A DNA stretch of 64,000 nucleotides from positions 1 through 64,000 of the forward strand of contig NZ_VITH01000012.1 of NCBI RefSeq assembly GCF_007827815.1, given 5' to 3'. This stretch comes from Azospirillum brasilense. GTDB taxonomy: Bacteria > Pseudomonadota > Alphaproteobacteria > Azospirillales > Azospirillaceae. The notes below the pieces were generated by a model, which did not search any database, was not told where the DNA came from, and worked only from the letters and a program-made list of their open reading frames with translations. Position 1 is the first letter of the stretch, and the number at the start of each line of letters is the position of its first letter. Of this stretch, positions 49,750 through 58,177 are shown in pieces. The position numbers were made by a program, and so were the translations under genes.

Positions 49750-49790
49750 GTCAACCTTTGTTGACAAACACCGCGAATCTGCCCTTTAAT
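49750..49790 (+). promoter_or_regulatory. Promoter and inverted repeat before the formate dehydrogenase operon
   Basis: TTGACA (49761-49766) and TTTAAT (49785-49790) are separated by 18 bases. A perfect inverted repeat GTCAAC-CTTT-GTTGAC (49750-49765) overlaps the -35, as expected for a regulator site. The region 49712-49992 is otherwise empty and richer in A and T than its surroundings. Confidence 0.55.
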
Positions 49791-49992
49791 ATACCAATCC
49801 TGAATGTTAAGCCCCTGATATGGCGAGGCTTTTCGCGGGTGCAATATGAGGTTGTCGGTCCAGGGCGTCTCGGGCGCCGGCCCATGACGCCGTGAGACTG
49901 CAGCGGGCGAGCCAATGCGCCGCCGTTGTCGCGACGGGTGGGGCCGGGTGCCGGAGTTTTGCCGATCTGGTCCTTTCGTCGTGTCGGGAGGG

Positions 49993-50628
49993 ATGAACGC
50001 CGTGTCCGTGGCCGGTGAACACGATCCGTCGGCCTTGCCGCCGGAGGAGATGCAGCGGGCGCAGCTCTACGCGCTGCTGGCGCGTCTGCTTGCCCGCCCG
50101 CCCGGCGGGGAGTTCCTGGCCGCCCTGTCGGCGCTGGACGGGTCGGCGCTGGACGGCGACGCGAGCCCCCTCGGGCAGGCGCTGCGCGGTCTGGCCGAGG
50201 CCGCCCGCGGCACGGACGCCGCCGCGGTGGAGGAGGAGTTCAACACCCTCTTCATCGGCGTCGGCGGCGGCATCCTGTCCCCCTACGGGTCCTACTATCT
50301 CACGGGTTTCCTTCACGAGAAGCCGCTGGCCGAGCTGCGCGGCGACATGGCGCTGCTGGGCATCGCCCGTGCCGACGACGTGAAGGAACCCGAAGACCAC
50401 ATCGCCGCCCTGGCCGAGATGATGGCGGGTCTGATCACCGGAGCCTTCGACGCCCCGGCCGATCTGGAGGCGCAGCGCCGCTTCTTCGACCGCCACATCG
50501 GCTCCTGGGCCGGCCGGTTCTTCACCGATCTGGAATCCACGCCGTCCGCCGCCTTCTACCGCGCGGTGGGCACGCTGGGTCACCGGTATCTGGAGGTCGA
50601 GGGCAAGGCCTTCGACATGGCGGCATGA
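49993..50628 (+). CDS. TorD/DmsD-family molecular chaperone
   Basis: The all-helical 211-residue protein is of the TorD type, which holds molybdoenzymes and their Tat signal until the cofactor is loaded. Typical segments are RAQLYALLARLLARPPG near 25-40 and EEEFNTLFIGVGGGILSPYGSYYLTG near 90, then EPEDHIAALAEMMAGL. The likely client is FdhA, whose gene follows. GGGAGGG directly precedes the ATG, so a GTG three codons in (VSVAGEHD) with better spacing is an alternative start. Confidence 0.85.
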   Translation: MNAVSVAGEHDPSALPPEEMQRAQLYALLARLLARPPGGEFLAALSALDGSALDGDASPLGQALRGLAEAARGTDAAAVEEEFNTLFIGVGGGILSPYGSYYLTGFLHEKPLAELRGDMALLGIARADDVKEPEDHIAALAEMMAGLITGAFDAPADLEAQRRFFDRHIGSWAGRFFTDLESTPSAAFYRAVGTLGHRYLEVEGKAFDMAA

Positions 50629-50804
50629 TCGGGCGGCGTGACGGGGCGGCCTGACCGCACACCGGCACCGCCGCCGAACAGACAGCCAAACAACGAGACC
50701 GGTCCACGACAAGGCCGGTCCGGAAACGCTCAAAACAAGGCCCGGAAACCGGGCGTCCCATCGGTCTTCAGTCTCGGGGAAGCCGCGAAGAATAGGGTGA
50801 AGCT

Positions 50805-51005
50805 ATGACGGACAAGAAGGAAAAGACCACGCTGGCGCGGCGCGACCTGTTCCGCGCGGCTGGATTGGGCGTCGGCGCGCTGGGCGCCGCCGCCGTGGGC
50901 GCCGTGGCGGGTGCCGAGCCGGTGCAGGCCGCCGAGCCCGCCCCCGCCCAGGGCTACCGCGAGACCGACCATGTCCGGACGGTCTACGAACTGAGCCGCT
51001 TCTAA
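50805..51005 (+). CDS. Small Tat-signal protein of formate dehydrogenase loci
   Basis: The 66-residue protein has a twin-arginine signal (ARRDLFRAAGLGVGALGAAA) and a short mature part ending DHVRTVYELSRF. It fits the family named formate dehydrogenase region TAT target (TIGR02811), always encoded before the large subunit. The conserved tail may contact the enzyme, but its function is unknown. It lies 15 bases upstream of fdhA. GGGTGAAGCT precedes the ATG. Confidence 0.85.
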   Translation: MTDKKEKTTLARRDLFRAAGLGVGALGAAAVGAVAGAEPVQAAEPAPAQGYRETDHVRTVYELSRF

Positions 51006-51020
51006 GAAGGACCGCCGCAC

Positions 51021-53909
51021 ATGCTGACAAAGAAGAAGGCGGCTGCTTCCGGCGGCCGTTCGCTGGCGAAGATGGTTTCCGGCTTGACCGGTAACACCGT
51101 CGACCGTCGTTCGTTCCTCCGCACCTCGGGCATCGCCGCCGGTGGCGCCGCCATCGCCGCCACCATGCCCTTCGGCATGGTGAAGAAGGCCGAGGCGGTG
51201 ACCGCCACCCCCGCCGCGGGCGCGCCGGTCAAGCTGGTCAAGAACGTCTGCACCCACTGCTCGGTCGGCTGCACGGTCACCGCCGAGGTGCAGAACGGCG
51301 TGTGGATCGGCCAGGAGCCGAGCTTCGACAGCCCGATCAACCTGGGCGCCCATTGCGCCAAGGGTGCGGCTGTGCGCGAGCACGCCCACGGCGACCGCCG
51401 CCTGCGCTACCCGATGAAGATGGTGGACGGCAAGTGGACCCGGATCTCCTGGGACCAGGCCATCCAGGAGGTCGGCGACAAGCTGCTGGCGATCCGCGAG
51501 AAGTCCGGCCCGGATTCGGTCTTCTGGCTCGGCTCGGCCAAGCACAGCAACGAGCAGGCCTATCTGATCCGCAAGTTCGCCGCCTTCTGGGGCACGAACA
51601 ACGTCGACCATCAGGCCCGCATCTGCCATTCCACCACCGTCGCCGGCGTGGCGAACGTGTGGGGCTATGGCGCCATGACGAACTCGTACAACGACATCCA
51701 GAAGTCGCGCGCGATGTTCTTCATCGGCTCCAACGCCGCGGAGGCCCACCCGGTCTCCATGCTCCACGTCCTGAAGGGCAAGGAGCAGAACAACGCCCCG
51801 CTGATCGTCGCCGATCCGCGCTTCACCCGCACCGCGGCCAAGGCCGACGAGTACATCCGCTTCCGCCCCGGCACCGACGTCGGCCTGATCTGGGGCATCC
51901 TCTGGCACATCTTCGAGAATGGCTGGGAGGACAAGGAGTACATCGCCAAGCGCGTCTACGGCATGGACGAGATCCGCGCCGAGGTCGCCAAGTGGACTCC
52001 GGAAGAGGTCGAGAAGGTCACCGGCGTTCCGGGCTCGCAGCTGAAGCGCGTCGCCCGCACGCTGGCCTCCAACCGTCCGGGCACGCTCGTCTGGTGCATG
52101 GGCGGCACGCAGCACCACATCGGCAACAACAACACCCGCGCCTACTGCGTGCTCCAGCTGGCGCTGGGCAACGTCGGCGTGACGGGCGGCGGCACCAACA
52201 TCTTCCGCGGCCACGACAACGTGCAGGGCGCCACCGACTTCGGCGTCACCTCGGACTCGCTGCCCGGCTACTACGGTCTGGCGGAGGGCGCGTGGCGCCA
52301 CTGGGCGCGCGTCTGGGACGTCTCCTATGACGAGGTCCTGGCCCGCTTCAAGGACAAGAAGCTGATGGAGGCCACCGGCATCCCGGTGTCCCGCTGGTTC
52401 GACGGCGTCCTGGAAGCCAAGGAGAACATGGACCAGCCCGAGAGCATCAAGGGCATGGTCTTCTGGGGTCACGCGCCGAACAGCCAGGTTCGCCTTCCGG
52501 ACATGAAGAAGGCGATGGAGAAGCTGGAGCTGCTCGTCGTCGTCGATCCGTTCCCGACGATGACCGCCGTCCTGTCCGACCGCAAGGACAACTTCTACCT
52601 GCTGCCCGCCGCCACCCAGTTCGAGACCGTCGGGTCGCGCACCGCGTCCAACCGCTCGGTCCAGTGGTGCGACAAGATCATGGAGCCGCTCTTCGAGGCG
52701 AAGACGGACCATGAGATCATGTATCTGTTCGCCAAGAAGTTCGGCTTCGCCGAGCCGATGTTCAAGAACATCAAGCTCCACGGCAACGAGCCGGACATCG
52801 AGGACACCACGCGGGAGTGGAACCGCGGCATGTGGTCGGTCGGCTACACCGGCCAGTCGCCGGAGCGGCTGAAGCTGCACATGCAGCATCAGGCGACCTT
52901 CGACAAGACCACGCTGCGCGCCAACGGCGGCCCGTGCGACGGCGACTATTACGGCCTGCCGTGGCCCTGCTGGGGCACGCCGGAGATGAAGCATCCGGGC
53001 ACGGCCAACCTCTACGACACCTCCCTGCCGGTCGCCGAGGGCGGCGGCGCCTTCCGCGCGCGCTTCGGCGTCGAGCGCAACGGCGTGACGCTGCTCGCCG
53101 AGGGCTCCTACCCGGTCGGGTCGGAGATCAAGGACGGCTACCCGGAAGTCACCTACGCCATGCTCGACAAGCTGGGCTGGACCGGGGAGCTGACCGAGGC
53201 CGAGATGGCCGTCATCAAGAAGATCGGCGGAGAGAAGATCGGCGCGGTGTCCTGGACCACCGACCTGTCGGGCGGCATCCAGCGCGTGGCGATCAAGCAC
53301 GGCCTGAACCCGCCGGGCAACGCCAAGGCCCGCTGCGTCGCCTGGAACTTCCCGGACCCGGTGCCGGTGCACCGCGAGCCGCTCTACACGCCGCGCCGCG
53401 ATCTGGTCGCCGAATACCCGACCTACAAGGACACCAAGTCCTGGCGTCTGCCGACGCTCTACAAGTCCATCCAGGACCGCGACGTGTCGAAGGAGTACCC
53501 GATCATCCTCACCTCCGGCCGTCTGGTCGAGTATGAGGGCGGCGGCGACGAGACCCGGTCGAACCCCTGGCTGGCCGAGCTTCAGCAGGACATGTTCGTC
53601 GAGATCAACCCGTTCGATGCCAACAACGCCGGCATCAAGGACGGCCAGATGGTCTGGGTCGAGGGTGCGGAGCAGGGCAAGGTGAAGGTCAAGGCCATGC
53701 TGACCGAGCGTGTCGGCCGCGGCGTCGCCTTCATGCCCTTCCACTTCGGCGGCCATTACCAGGGCCAGGATCTGCGCGCCAAGTACCCGCAGGGCGCCGA
53801 CCCGATCGTGCTGGGCGAGGCGGCGAACACCGCCACGACCTACGGTTACGACTCGGTCACGCAGATGCAGGAAACCAAGACCACCCTCTGCCGGATCTCG
53901 GCGGCCTGA
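51021..53909 (+). CDS. fdhA: Formate dehydrogenase, catalytic alpha subunit
   Basis: It oxidises formate to carbon dioxide using a bis-MGD molybdenum or tungsten cofactor and one 4Fe-4S cluster. The 962-residue protein has a Tat signal (DRRSFLRTSGIAAGG), so it acts in the periplasm. The cluster ligands are Cys77, Cys80 and Cys84 (CTHCSVGC) and a fourth Cys in AHCAKG near 113. The metal-binding residue is Cys202 in ARICHSTTVAG, a plain cysteine rather than selenocysteine. The C-terminal dinucleotide-binding domain is complete. Nearby tungstate uptake genes suggest tungsten. It is followed by fdhB and fdhC in one operon. Confidence 0.95.
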   Translation: MLTKKKAAASGGRSLAKMVSGLTGNTVDRRSFLRTSGIAAGGAAIAATMPFGMVKKAEAVTATPAAGAPVKLVKNVCTHCSVGCTVTAEVQNGVWIGQEPSFDSPINLGAHCAKGAAVREHAHGDRRLRYPMKMVDGKWTRISWDQAIQEVGDKLLAIREKSGPDSVFWLGSAKHSNEQAYLIRKFAAFWGTNNVDHQARICHSTTVAGVANVWGYGAMTNSYNDIQKSRAMFFIGSNAAEAHPVSMLHVLKGKEQNNAPLIVADPRFTRTAAKADEYIRFRPGTDVGLIWGILWHIFENGWEDKEYIAKRVYGMDEIRAEVAKWTPEEVEKVTGVPGSQLKRVARTLASNRPGTLVWCMGGTQHHIGNNNTRAYCVLQLALGNVGVTGGGTNIFRGHDNVQGATDFGVTSDSLPGYYGLAEGAWRHWARVWDVSYDEVLARFKDKKLMEATGIPVSRWFDGVLEAKENMDQPESIKGMVFWGHAPNSQVRLPDMKKAMEKLELLVVVDPFPTMTAVLSDRKDNFYLLPAATQFETVGSRTASNRSVQWCDKIMEPLFEAKTDHEIMYLFAKKFGFAEPMFKNIKLHGNEPDIEDTTREWNRGMWSVGYTGQSPERLKLHMQHQATFDKTTLRANGGPCDGDYYGLPWPCWGTPEMKHPGTANLYDTSLPVAEGGGAFRARFGVERNGVTLLAEGSYPVGSEIKDGYPEVTYAMLDKLGWTGELTEAEMAVIKKIGGEKIGAVSWTTDLSGGIQRVAIKHGLNPPGNAKARCVAWNFPDPVPVHREPLYTPRRDLVAEYPTYKDTKSWRLPTLYKSIQDRDVSKEYPIILTSGRLVEYEGGGDETRSNPWLAELQQDMFVEINPFDANNAGIKDGQMVWVEGAEQGKVKVKAMLTERVGRGVAFMPFHFGGHYQGQDLRAKYPQGADPIVLGEAANTATTYGYDSVTQMQETKTTLCRISAA

Positions 53910-53929
53910 GACGCTAGGAGTTCATCACC

Positions 53930-54526
53930 ATGGCCCGCATGAAATTCCTCTGCGACGCGGACCGCTGCATCGAATGCAACGCCTGCGTCACCGCCTGCAA
54001 GAACGAGCACGAGGTGCCCTGGGGCATCAACCGCCGCCGCGTCGTCACCATCAACGACGGCAAGCCGGGTGAGCGGTCGATCTCGGTCGCCTGCATGCAT
54101 TGCTCCGACGCGCCCTGCAAGGCCGTCTGCCCGGTCGACTGCTTCTATCAGACCGAGCAGGGCGTGGTCCTGCACAACAAGGACCTGTGCATCGGCTGCG
54201 GCTACTGCTTCTACGCCTGCCCGTTCGGCGCCCCGCAGTACCCGCAGGCCGGCAACTTCGGCACCCGCGGCAAGATGGACAAGTGCACCTTCTGCGCCGG
54301 CGGCCCGGAGGCCGACAACACGGACGCGGAGTACAGGAAGTACGGCCGCAACCGTCTGGCCGAAGGCAAGCTGCCGCTCTGTGCCGAGATGTGCTCGACC
54401 AAGGCCCTGCTGGCCGGCGACGGCGACAAGGTGTCGGACATTTACCGCGAGCGCGTGGTCGCCCGCGGCTTCGGGTCCGGCGCCTGGGGCTGGGGCACCG
54501 CCTATCAGATGAAGGCGGGGTCGTGA
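53930..54526 (+). CDS. fdhB: Formate dehydrogenase, iron-sulfur beta subunit
   Basis: This four-cluster ferredoxin of 198 residues carries electrons from FdhA to the cytochrome. Motifs in order: CIECNACVTACKNEH, CMHCSDAPCKAVCPVDC, CIGCGYCFYACPFGAPQ and the split site CTFC...CAEMC. Unlike E. coli FdnH it has no C-terminal membrane helix, so it must be held by FdhC. TAGGAG precedes the start. The stop overlaps the GTG of the lipoprotein gene. Confidence 0.95.
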   Translation: MARMKFLCDADRCIECNACVTACKNEHEVPWGINRRRVVTINDGKPGERSISVACMHCSDAPCKAVCPVDCFYQTEQGVVLHNKDLCIGCGYCFYACPFGAPQYPQAGNFGTRGKMDKCTFCAGGPEADNTDAEYRKYGRNRLAEGKLPLCAEMCSTKALLAGDGDKVSDIYRERVVARGFGSGAWGWGTAYQMKAGS

Positions 54527-54717
54527 CCGTGATCCGCCGCACCGTTTGTGCGATGGCGCTTCTCCTCGTCACCCCGCTTCTGGCGGGGTGCAACGAGGAG
54601 GAGCAGGCGCGCCCGATCCATCTGGAGAAGGGCGTCTACCGCGGCGCCGCGGACAGTTCTCTGTCCGCGGATCAGGTCCAGGCGCTCCAGCAGCGCTCGG
54701 CCGGCCAGCGTTTCTGA
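54523..54717 (+). CDS. Small lipoprotein in the formate dehydrogenase operon (64 aa)
   Basis: The frame starts at GTG overlapping the fdhB stop (GTGA) and encodes MTVIRRTVCAMALLLVTPLL, then AGC with the lipid-bearing Cys23. The mature part is short: NEEEQARPIHLEKGVYRG, then a Ser/Gln/Leu-rich helix ending RSAGQRF. It is easily missed because the start is GTG and the gene is short. Small proteins of this type recur between fdhB and fdhC genes in related bacteria; the role is unknown. An ATG ten codons in lacks the positive residues a signal peptide needs. Confidence 0.7.
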   Translation: MTVIRRTVCAMALLLVTPLLAGCNEEEQARPIHLEKGVYRGAADSSLSADQVQALQQRSAGQRF

Positions 54718-54749
54718 TTGGCGCGGTTCTCAAGGGAAGGGCTGACGCA

Positions 54750-55796
54750 ATGACGTCGAATCATTCCAAGGGCGGGGTCGGCAGGACGCTGCACATCGTC
54801 CTGCTGGGCGTCGCCATGCTGGCGCTGACGCTGGTCATGGCCAACGTATCGGCCGCGTCGGCGGCGGAGGCGTTCCCGCCGGTCGCCAGCCAGCCGGCCG
54901 ACGGCACCTCCAAGACCGACATGTGGCGGGGAATCCGCTCCGGCGAGCAGGGCTATGTCTCCATCCCCAACAAGAGCGCCGGCGTGCTGGTGCAGTCGGA
55001 AGGGGAACTGTGGCGCTCGGTCCGCAACGGCCCGCTGTCCACCTACGGCGGCTGGGCGCTGGGCGGCATGATCGGGCTGCTCGTCCTGTTCTTCCTGGTG
55101 CGCGGGCGCATCCGGATCGACGGCCAGAAGACCGGCCGGACCATCCAGCGCTTCAACGCCTTCGAGCGGGGTGTGCACTGGCTGACCGCCGGCAGCTTCG
55201 TCATCCTGGCCTTCACCGGGCTGAACGTGCTGTACGGGCGCTATACCGTGCTGCCGCTGCTGGGGCCGGAGGCGTTCGCCACGATGACCCAGTACGGCAA
55301 GTTCGCCCACAACTACCTGGGCTTCGCCTTCATGCTGGGCATCCTCCTCATCTTCGTGATGTGGGTGAAGCACAACATCCCGGAGCGCAACGACATCACC
55401 TGGGCGCTGAAGGCCGGCGGCCTGTTCAGCAAGGGCGTGCATCCGGCGGCGAAGAAGTTCAACGCCGGCCAGAAGGTGATCTTCTGGGCGACGGTGCTGG
55501 GCGGCGCGGCGCTGGGCTTCACGGGCGTGCAACTCCTGTGGCCCTTCTCCTTTGCCTCGCTGGCCGACCTGCAGCTCTATCAGCTGATCCACGCCGCGGT
55601 GGCGGTGGTGCTGACCGCGGTCATCATCGCGCACATCTACATCGGCTCGGTCGGCATGGAAGGCGCCTTCGACGCCATGGGCACGGGCGACGTCGAACTC
55701 CAGTGGGCGCGCGAGCACCACTCGCTGTGGGTTCAGGAGGTGACGGGAGAGACTCCGCGTTCGCACCACGGCCGCCACCGCGCGCCCGCCGAGTGA
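54750..55796 (+). CDS. fdhC: Formate dehydrogenase, cytochrome b556 gamma subunit
   Basis: The 348-residue membrane subunit anchors the enzyme and passes electrons to quinone. An N-terminal hydrophobic stretch (LHIVLLGVAMLALTLVMANV) acts as a signal, followed by a periplasmic segment of about 60 residues. Then come transmembrane helices with haem-ligand candidates: His in FERGVHWLTAGSFV, KFAHNYLGF, YQLIHAAVAVVL and IIAHIYIGSVG. The C-terminal motif GMEGAFDAMGTGDV matches FdnI/FdoI-type proteins. AAGGGAAGGG precedes the ATG. Confidence 0.93.
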   Translation: MTSNHSKGGVGRTLHIVLLGVAMLALTLVMANVSAASAAEAFPPVASQPADGTSKTDMWRGIRSGEQGYVSIPNKSAGVLVQSEGELWRSVRNGPLSTYGGWALGGMIGLLVLFFLVRGRIRIDGQKTGRTIQRFNAFERGVHWLTAGSFVILAFTGLNVLYGRYTVLPLLGPEAFATMTQYGKFAHNYLGFAFMLGILLIFVMWVKHNIPERNDITWALKAGGLFSKGVHPAAKKFNAGQKVIFWATVLGGAALGFTGVQLLWPFSFASLADLQLYQLIHAAVAVVLTAVIIAHIYIGSVGMEGAFDAMGTGDVELQWAREHHSLWVQEVTGETPRSHHGRHRAPAE

Positions 55797-55807
55797 GGAC
55801 ACCAACC

Positions 55808-56197
55808 ATGCGTTCCTTCCTGATCGGCCTGCTGCTGGCCGGGGCGCTCGCCGCTCCGGCCGCCGCCCAGACCTCCGACCAGACCTCTCCGGCGGCCAAG
55901 CCGGCGGACGAGGTGAAGCGGATCGTCGAGCAGACCTACAACGTGCAGGTCCTGCGCGTGACCGAGGCGGCGCTGGAGGACGGCACCGCCGTCTACAAGG
56001 TCGCCGCCATGATGCCGGGGACCGCCGGCAACGCGGCCTTCATGGTCAACACCCTGACCGTCGATGCGGCAACCGGTCTCGCGCTTCCGCCCTTCCGCCA
56101 TCATGCGGCGGGTTACAGCCTGCCCCAGGGCGGCAGCTACGAGCCGAACCGGACCTCCAACAACCCCGCGGTCGCCCGCGGACACACCTGGCGCTGA
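55808..56197 (+). CDS. Secreted protein of unknown function ending the formate dehydrogenase operon
   Basis: The 129-residue product has a signal peptide (MRSFLIGLLLAGALAAPAAA) and a mature domain ADEVKRIVEQTYNVQVLRV ... DGTAVYKVAAM with a PepSY-like look. It also has VDAATGLALPPFRHHAAGY and an Asn/Pro-rich end. It starts 11 bases after fdhC and precedes the terminator, so it belongs to the operon. The pattern of a short beta-strand domain with NVQVLRV and VYKV would suit a small periplasmic binding domain, but the function is not known. Confidence 0.75.
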   Translation: MRSFLIGLLLAGALAAPAAAQTSDQTSPAAKPADEVKRIVEQTYNVQVLRVTEAALEDGTAVYKVAAMMPGTAGNAAFMVNTLTVDAATGLALPPFRHHAAGYSLPQGGSYEPNRTSNNPAVARGHTWR

Positions 56198-56244
56198 GAT
56201 TGCCGGGCGCCGAGAACGTCCCGCGTTGACACCTGTTACCCCCT

Positions 56245-56280
56245 GACCGGTGGCTGCGAGGCCGCCGGTCTTTTCCTTTT
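56245..56280 (+). terminator. Terminator of the formate dehydrogenase operon
   Basis: GACCGGTGGC pairs with GCCGCCGGTC (one G-T pair) around a six-base loop and is followed by TTTTCCTTTT. It lies 47 bases after the last operon gene and just before the WD40 gene. Confidence 0.7.
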
Positions 56281-56297
56281 CGGGAGGCGGTTTGGGC

Positions 56298-57302
56298 ATG
56301 GTGAGAGGGCGTCATCCGGGGAATCCACCGTGCCGCACCCGCCGCCGGCTGCTCGCGCTGGCCGCGGTCGCGCCCATCCTTGCCACCCCTCTGCTGTCCC
56401 GCGCCGCCGACCTGATCGGCCACGGCGCCATGGTCAACGCCGTCGCCGTGTCGCCCGACGGAACCCGCGTCCTGACGGGAAGCTGGGACTATTCGGCCAT
56501 CCTCTGGGACCTCGCCTCCGGTACCCAGATCGCCTCCTTCCACGAGCACGCCGCTGGCGTCACCGCCGTGGCCTTCCTGCCGGACGGCACGCGCGCCCTG
56601 ACCGGCAGCCGCGACGCCGCCATCATCCTTTGGGACCTGAAGAGCGAGCGGCCGCTGCGCCGCTTCGAGGGGCACACCGGCACCGTGGCCGGTCTGGCGG
56701 TAGCGCCGGACGGCCGCAGCTTCGCCTCCGCGGGCTGGGACTTCGCCATCCGCGTCTGGGATCCGGAGAGCGGTGCCGCGCTGCGGGTGCTGGAGGGGCA
56801 TGGCGCCAATGTGAACGCCGTGGCCTACACCCCGGACGGCGGCCGGCTGGTCTCCGCCGGCTACGACTTCCAGATCCGCGTTTGGGACGCCGCGACCGGT
56901 CAGGAGAAAGCGGTTCTGGAAGGGCATGAGGGCAGCGTGAACGGTCTGGCCCTGTCCCCAGACGGACGGCTGGCGGTCACGGCGTCCAGCGACGAGACGG
57001 TGCGGCTGTGGGACCTTGAGGCCGGCATCCTCCTGCGCACGCTCTATGGGCACAGCGGCTTCGTCACCTCCGTCGCGGTCTCGCCCGATGGCAGGACCCT
57101 GCTGTCCGGCGGTGGAGGCGACCGGCGCGTCCGGTTGTGGGACACCGCCACCGGGCGGCAGCTCGCTTCCTTCCACGGCCATGAGAAACCGGTCCTGGCG
57201 GTCGCCTTCACCCCGGACGGGCAGGGCGCCCTGTCCGCCGGCTACGACGCGGTGGTCCGCCATTGGAGCCTGGTGAGCAAGGCCGACGCCGAGCGCCCAT
57301 GA
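56298..57302 (+). CDS. Secreted WD40 repeat protein
   Basis: The 334-residue product has an Arg-rich signal peptide (RRRLLALAAVAPILATPLL) and then seven WD40 repeats of about 42 residues that make one beta-propeller. Each repeat has the HxGxV...SPDGxxxxSxxxDxxxxxWD pattern, for example GHEGSVNGLALSPDGRL. The propeller would lie in the periplasm. WD40 propellers of this sort mostly serve as protein-binding platforms; some sit beside cytochromes in relatives. No catalytic residue is visible. GGGAGGCGG precedes the ATG. Confidence 0.88.
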   Translation: MVRGRHPGNPPCRTRRRLLALAAVAPILATPLLSRAADLIGHGAMVNAVAVSPDGTRVLTGSWDYSAILWDLASGTQIASFHEHAAGVTAVAFLPDGTRALTGSRDAAIILWDLKSERPLRRFEGHTGTVAGLAVAPDGRSFASAGWDFAIRVWDPESGAALRVLEGHGANVNAVAYTPDGGRLVSAGYDFQIRVWDAATGQEKAVLEGHEGSVNGLALSPDGRLAVTASSDETVRLWDLEAGILLRTLYGHSGFVTSVAVSPDGRTLLSGGGGDRRVRLWDTATGRQLASFHGHEKPVLAVAFTPDGQGALSAGYDAVVRHWSLVSKADAERP

Positions 57303-57326
57303 TCCTCTTTCGGATGGCATGATTAG

Positions 57327-57350
57327 CCCTCTCCCCGGAGGGGAGAGGGG
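57327..57350 (+). terminator. Hairpin after the WD40 gene
   Basis: CCCTCTCCC pairs with GGGAGAGGG around a five-base loop. There is no T-run. It resembles half a unit of the dispersed palindromic repeat family. Confidence 0.4.
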
Positions 57351-57452
57351 AATTGGAACATGCCTCAGTTCCCCCACCGAGCGTCCTTGACAGGCACCGT
57401 TCACCCATGGCCCGTTCGGCACTCCGTCGTTCCGGAATCGAGACCGCAGCCC

Positions 57453-58151
57453 ATGACCAGCCTGTCCCACCCGGCGCAGCGCCGCGCCATCATCGACACC
57501 TGCCTCGCCATGAACGGGGCGGGCATCAACCAGGGCTCATCGGGCAACCTGTCGGTGCGGGTGGAGGGCGGCTTCCTCATCACGCCGAGCAGCCTGCCCT
57601 ATGACGAGACGGCGCCAGAGGACATCGTGGAGATGGGCTTCGACGGCACCTATGTCGGCCGGCGGCGGCCCTCGTCGGAATGGCGCTTTCACCGCGACAT
57701 CCTGAAGGCGCGGCCCGACGTGGATGTGGTGCTGCACGCCCATTCGACCTTCGCGACGGCGCTGGCCGTCCATGGCCGGGGCATCCCCAGCTTCCATTAC
57801 ATGGTGGCTCTGGCCGGCGGCGATTCGATCCGCTGCGCGCCCTACGCCACCTTCGGGACGCAGGAGCTGTCCGACCACGTCGTCGCGGCGCTGGAGGGGC
57901 GGCTGGCCTGCCTGCTGGCCAACCATGGCATGATCGTGCTGGGCAAGACGGTGAAAGGCGCGCTGGCGCTGGCGGTGGAGGTGGAGACTCTGGCCCGCCA
58001 GTATCTCCACGCCCACCTGCTGGGCGAGCCGGTCATACTACCGCCCGAGGAGATCGCGCGCGTCGCCGAGAAGATGCGCCGCATGAAGTATGGCCTGCCG
58101 CCCGACGAGGGTGCAGCGCTGGAGGACACCGCCCGCCCGCGCGAGGCCTGA
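57453..58151 (+). CDS. Class II aldolase/adducin family protein
   Basis: The 232-residue product resembles L-fuculose-1-phosphate aldolase and related zinc enzymes. The zinc His pair is in VLHAHSTFATA, the third His in ANHGMIVLG, and the phosphate-binding start region NQGSSGNLSVRVEGGFLITP is intact. The catalytic Glu is expected in the SEWRFHRDI segment. The sugar phosphate used cannot be told from sequence. The start MTSLSHPAQRRA was chosen over a longer frame because it aligns with the family. The gene stands alone. Confidence 0.88.
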   Translation: MTSLSHPAQRRAIIDTCLAMNGAGINQGSSGNLSVRVEGGFLITPSSLPYDETAPEDIVEMGFDGTYVGRRRPSSEWRFHRDILKARPDVDVVLHAHSTFATALAVHGRGIPSFHYMVALAGGDSIRCAPYATFGTQELSDHVVAALEGRLACLLANHGMIVLGKTVKGALALAVEVETLARQYLHAHLLGEPVILPPEEIARVAEKMRRMKYGLPPDEGAALEDTARPREA

Positions 58152-58177
58152 CGGCTGACGGCTGACGGCTCCCGGCG

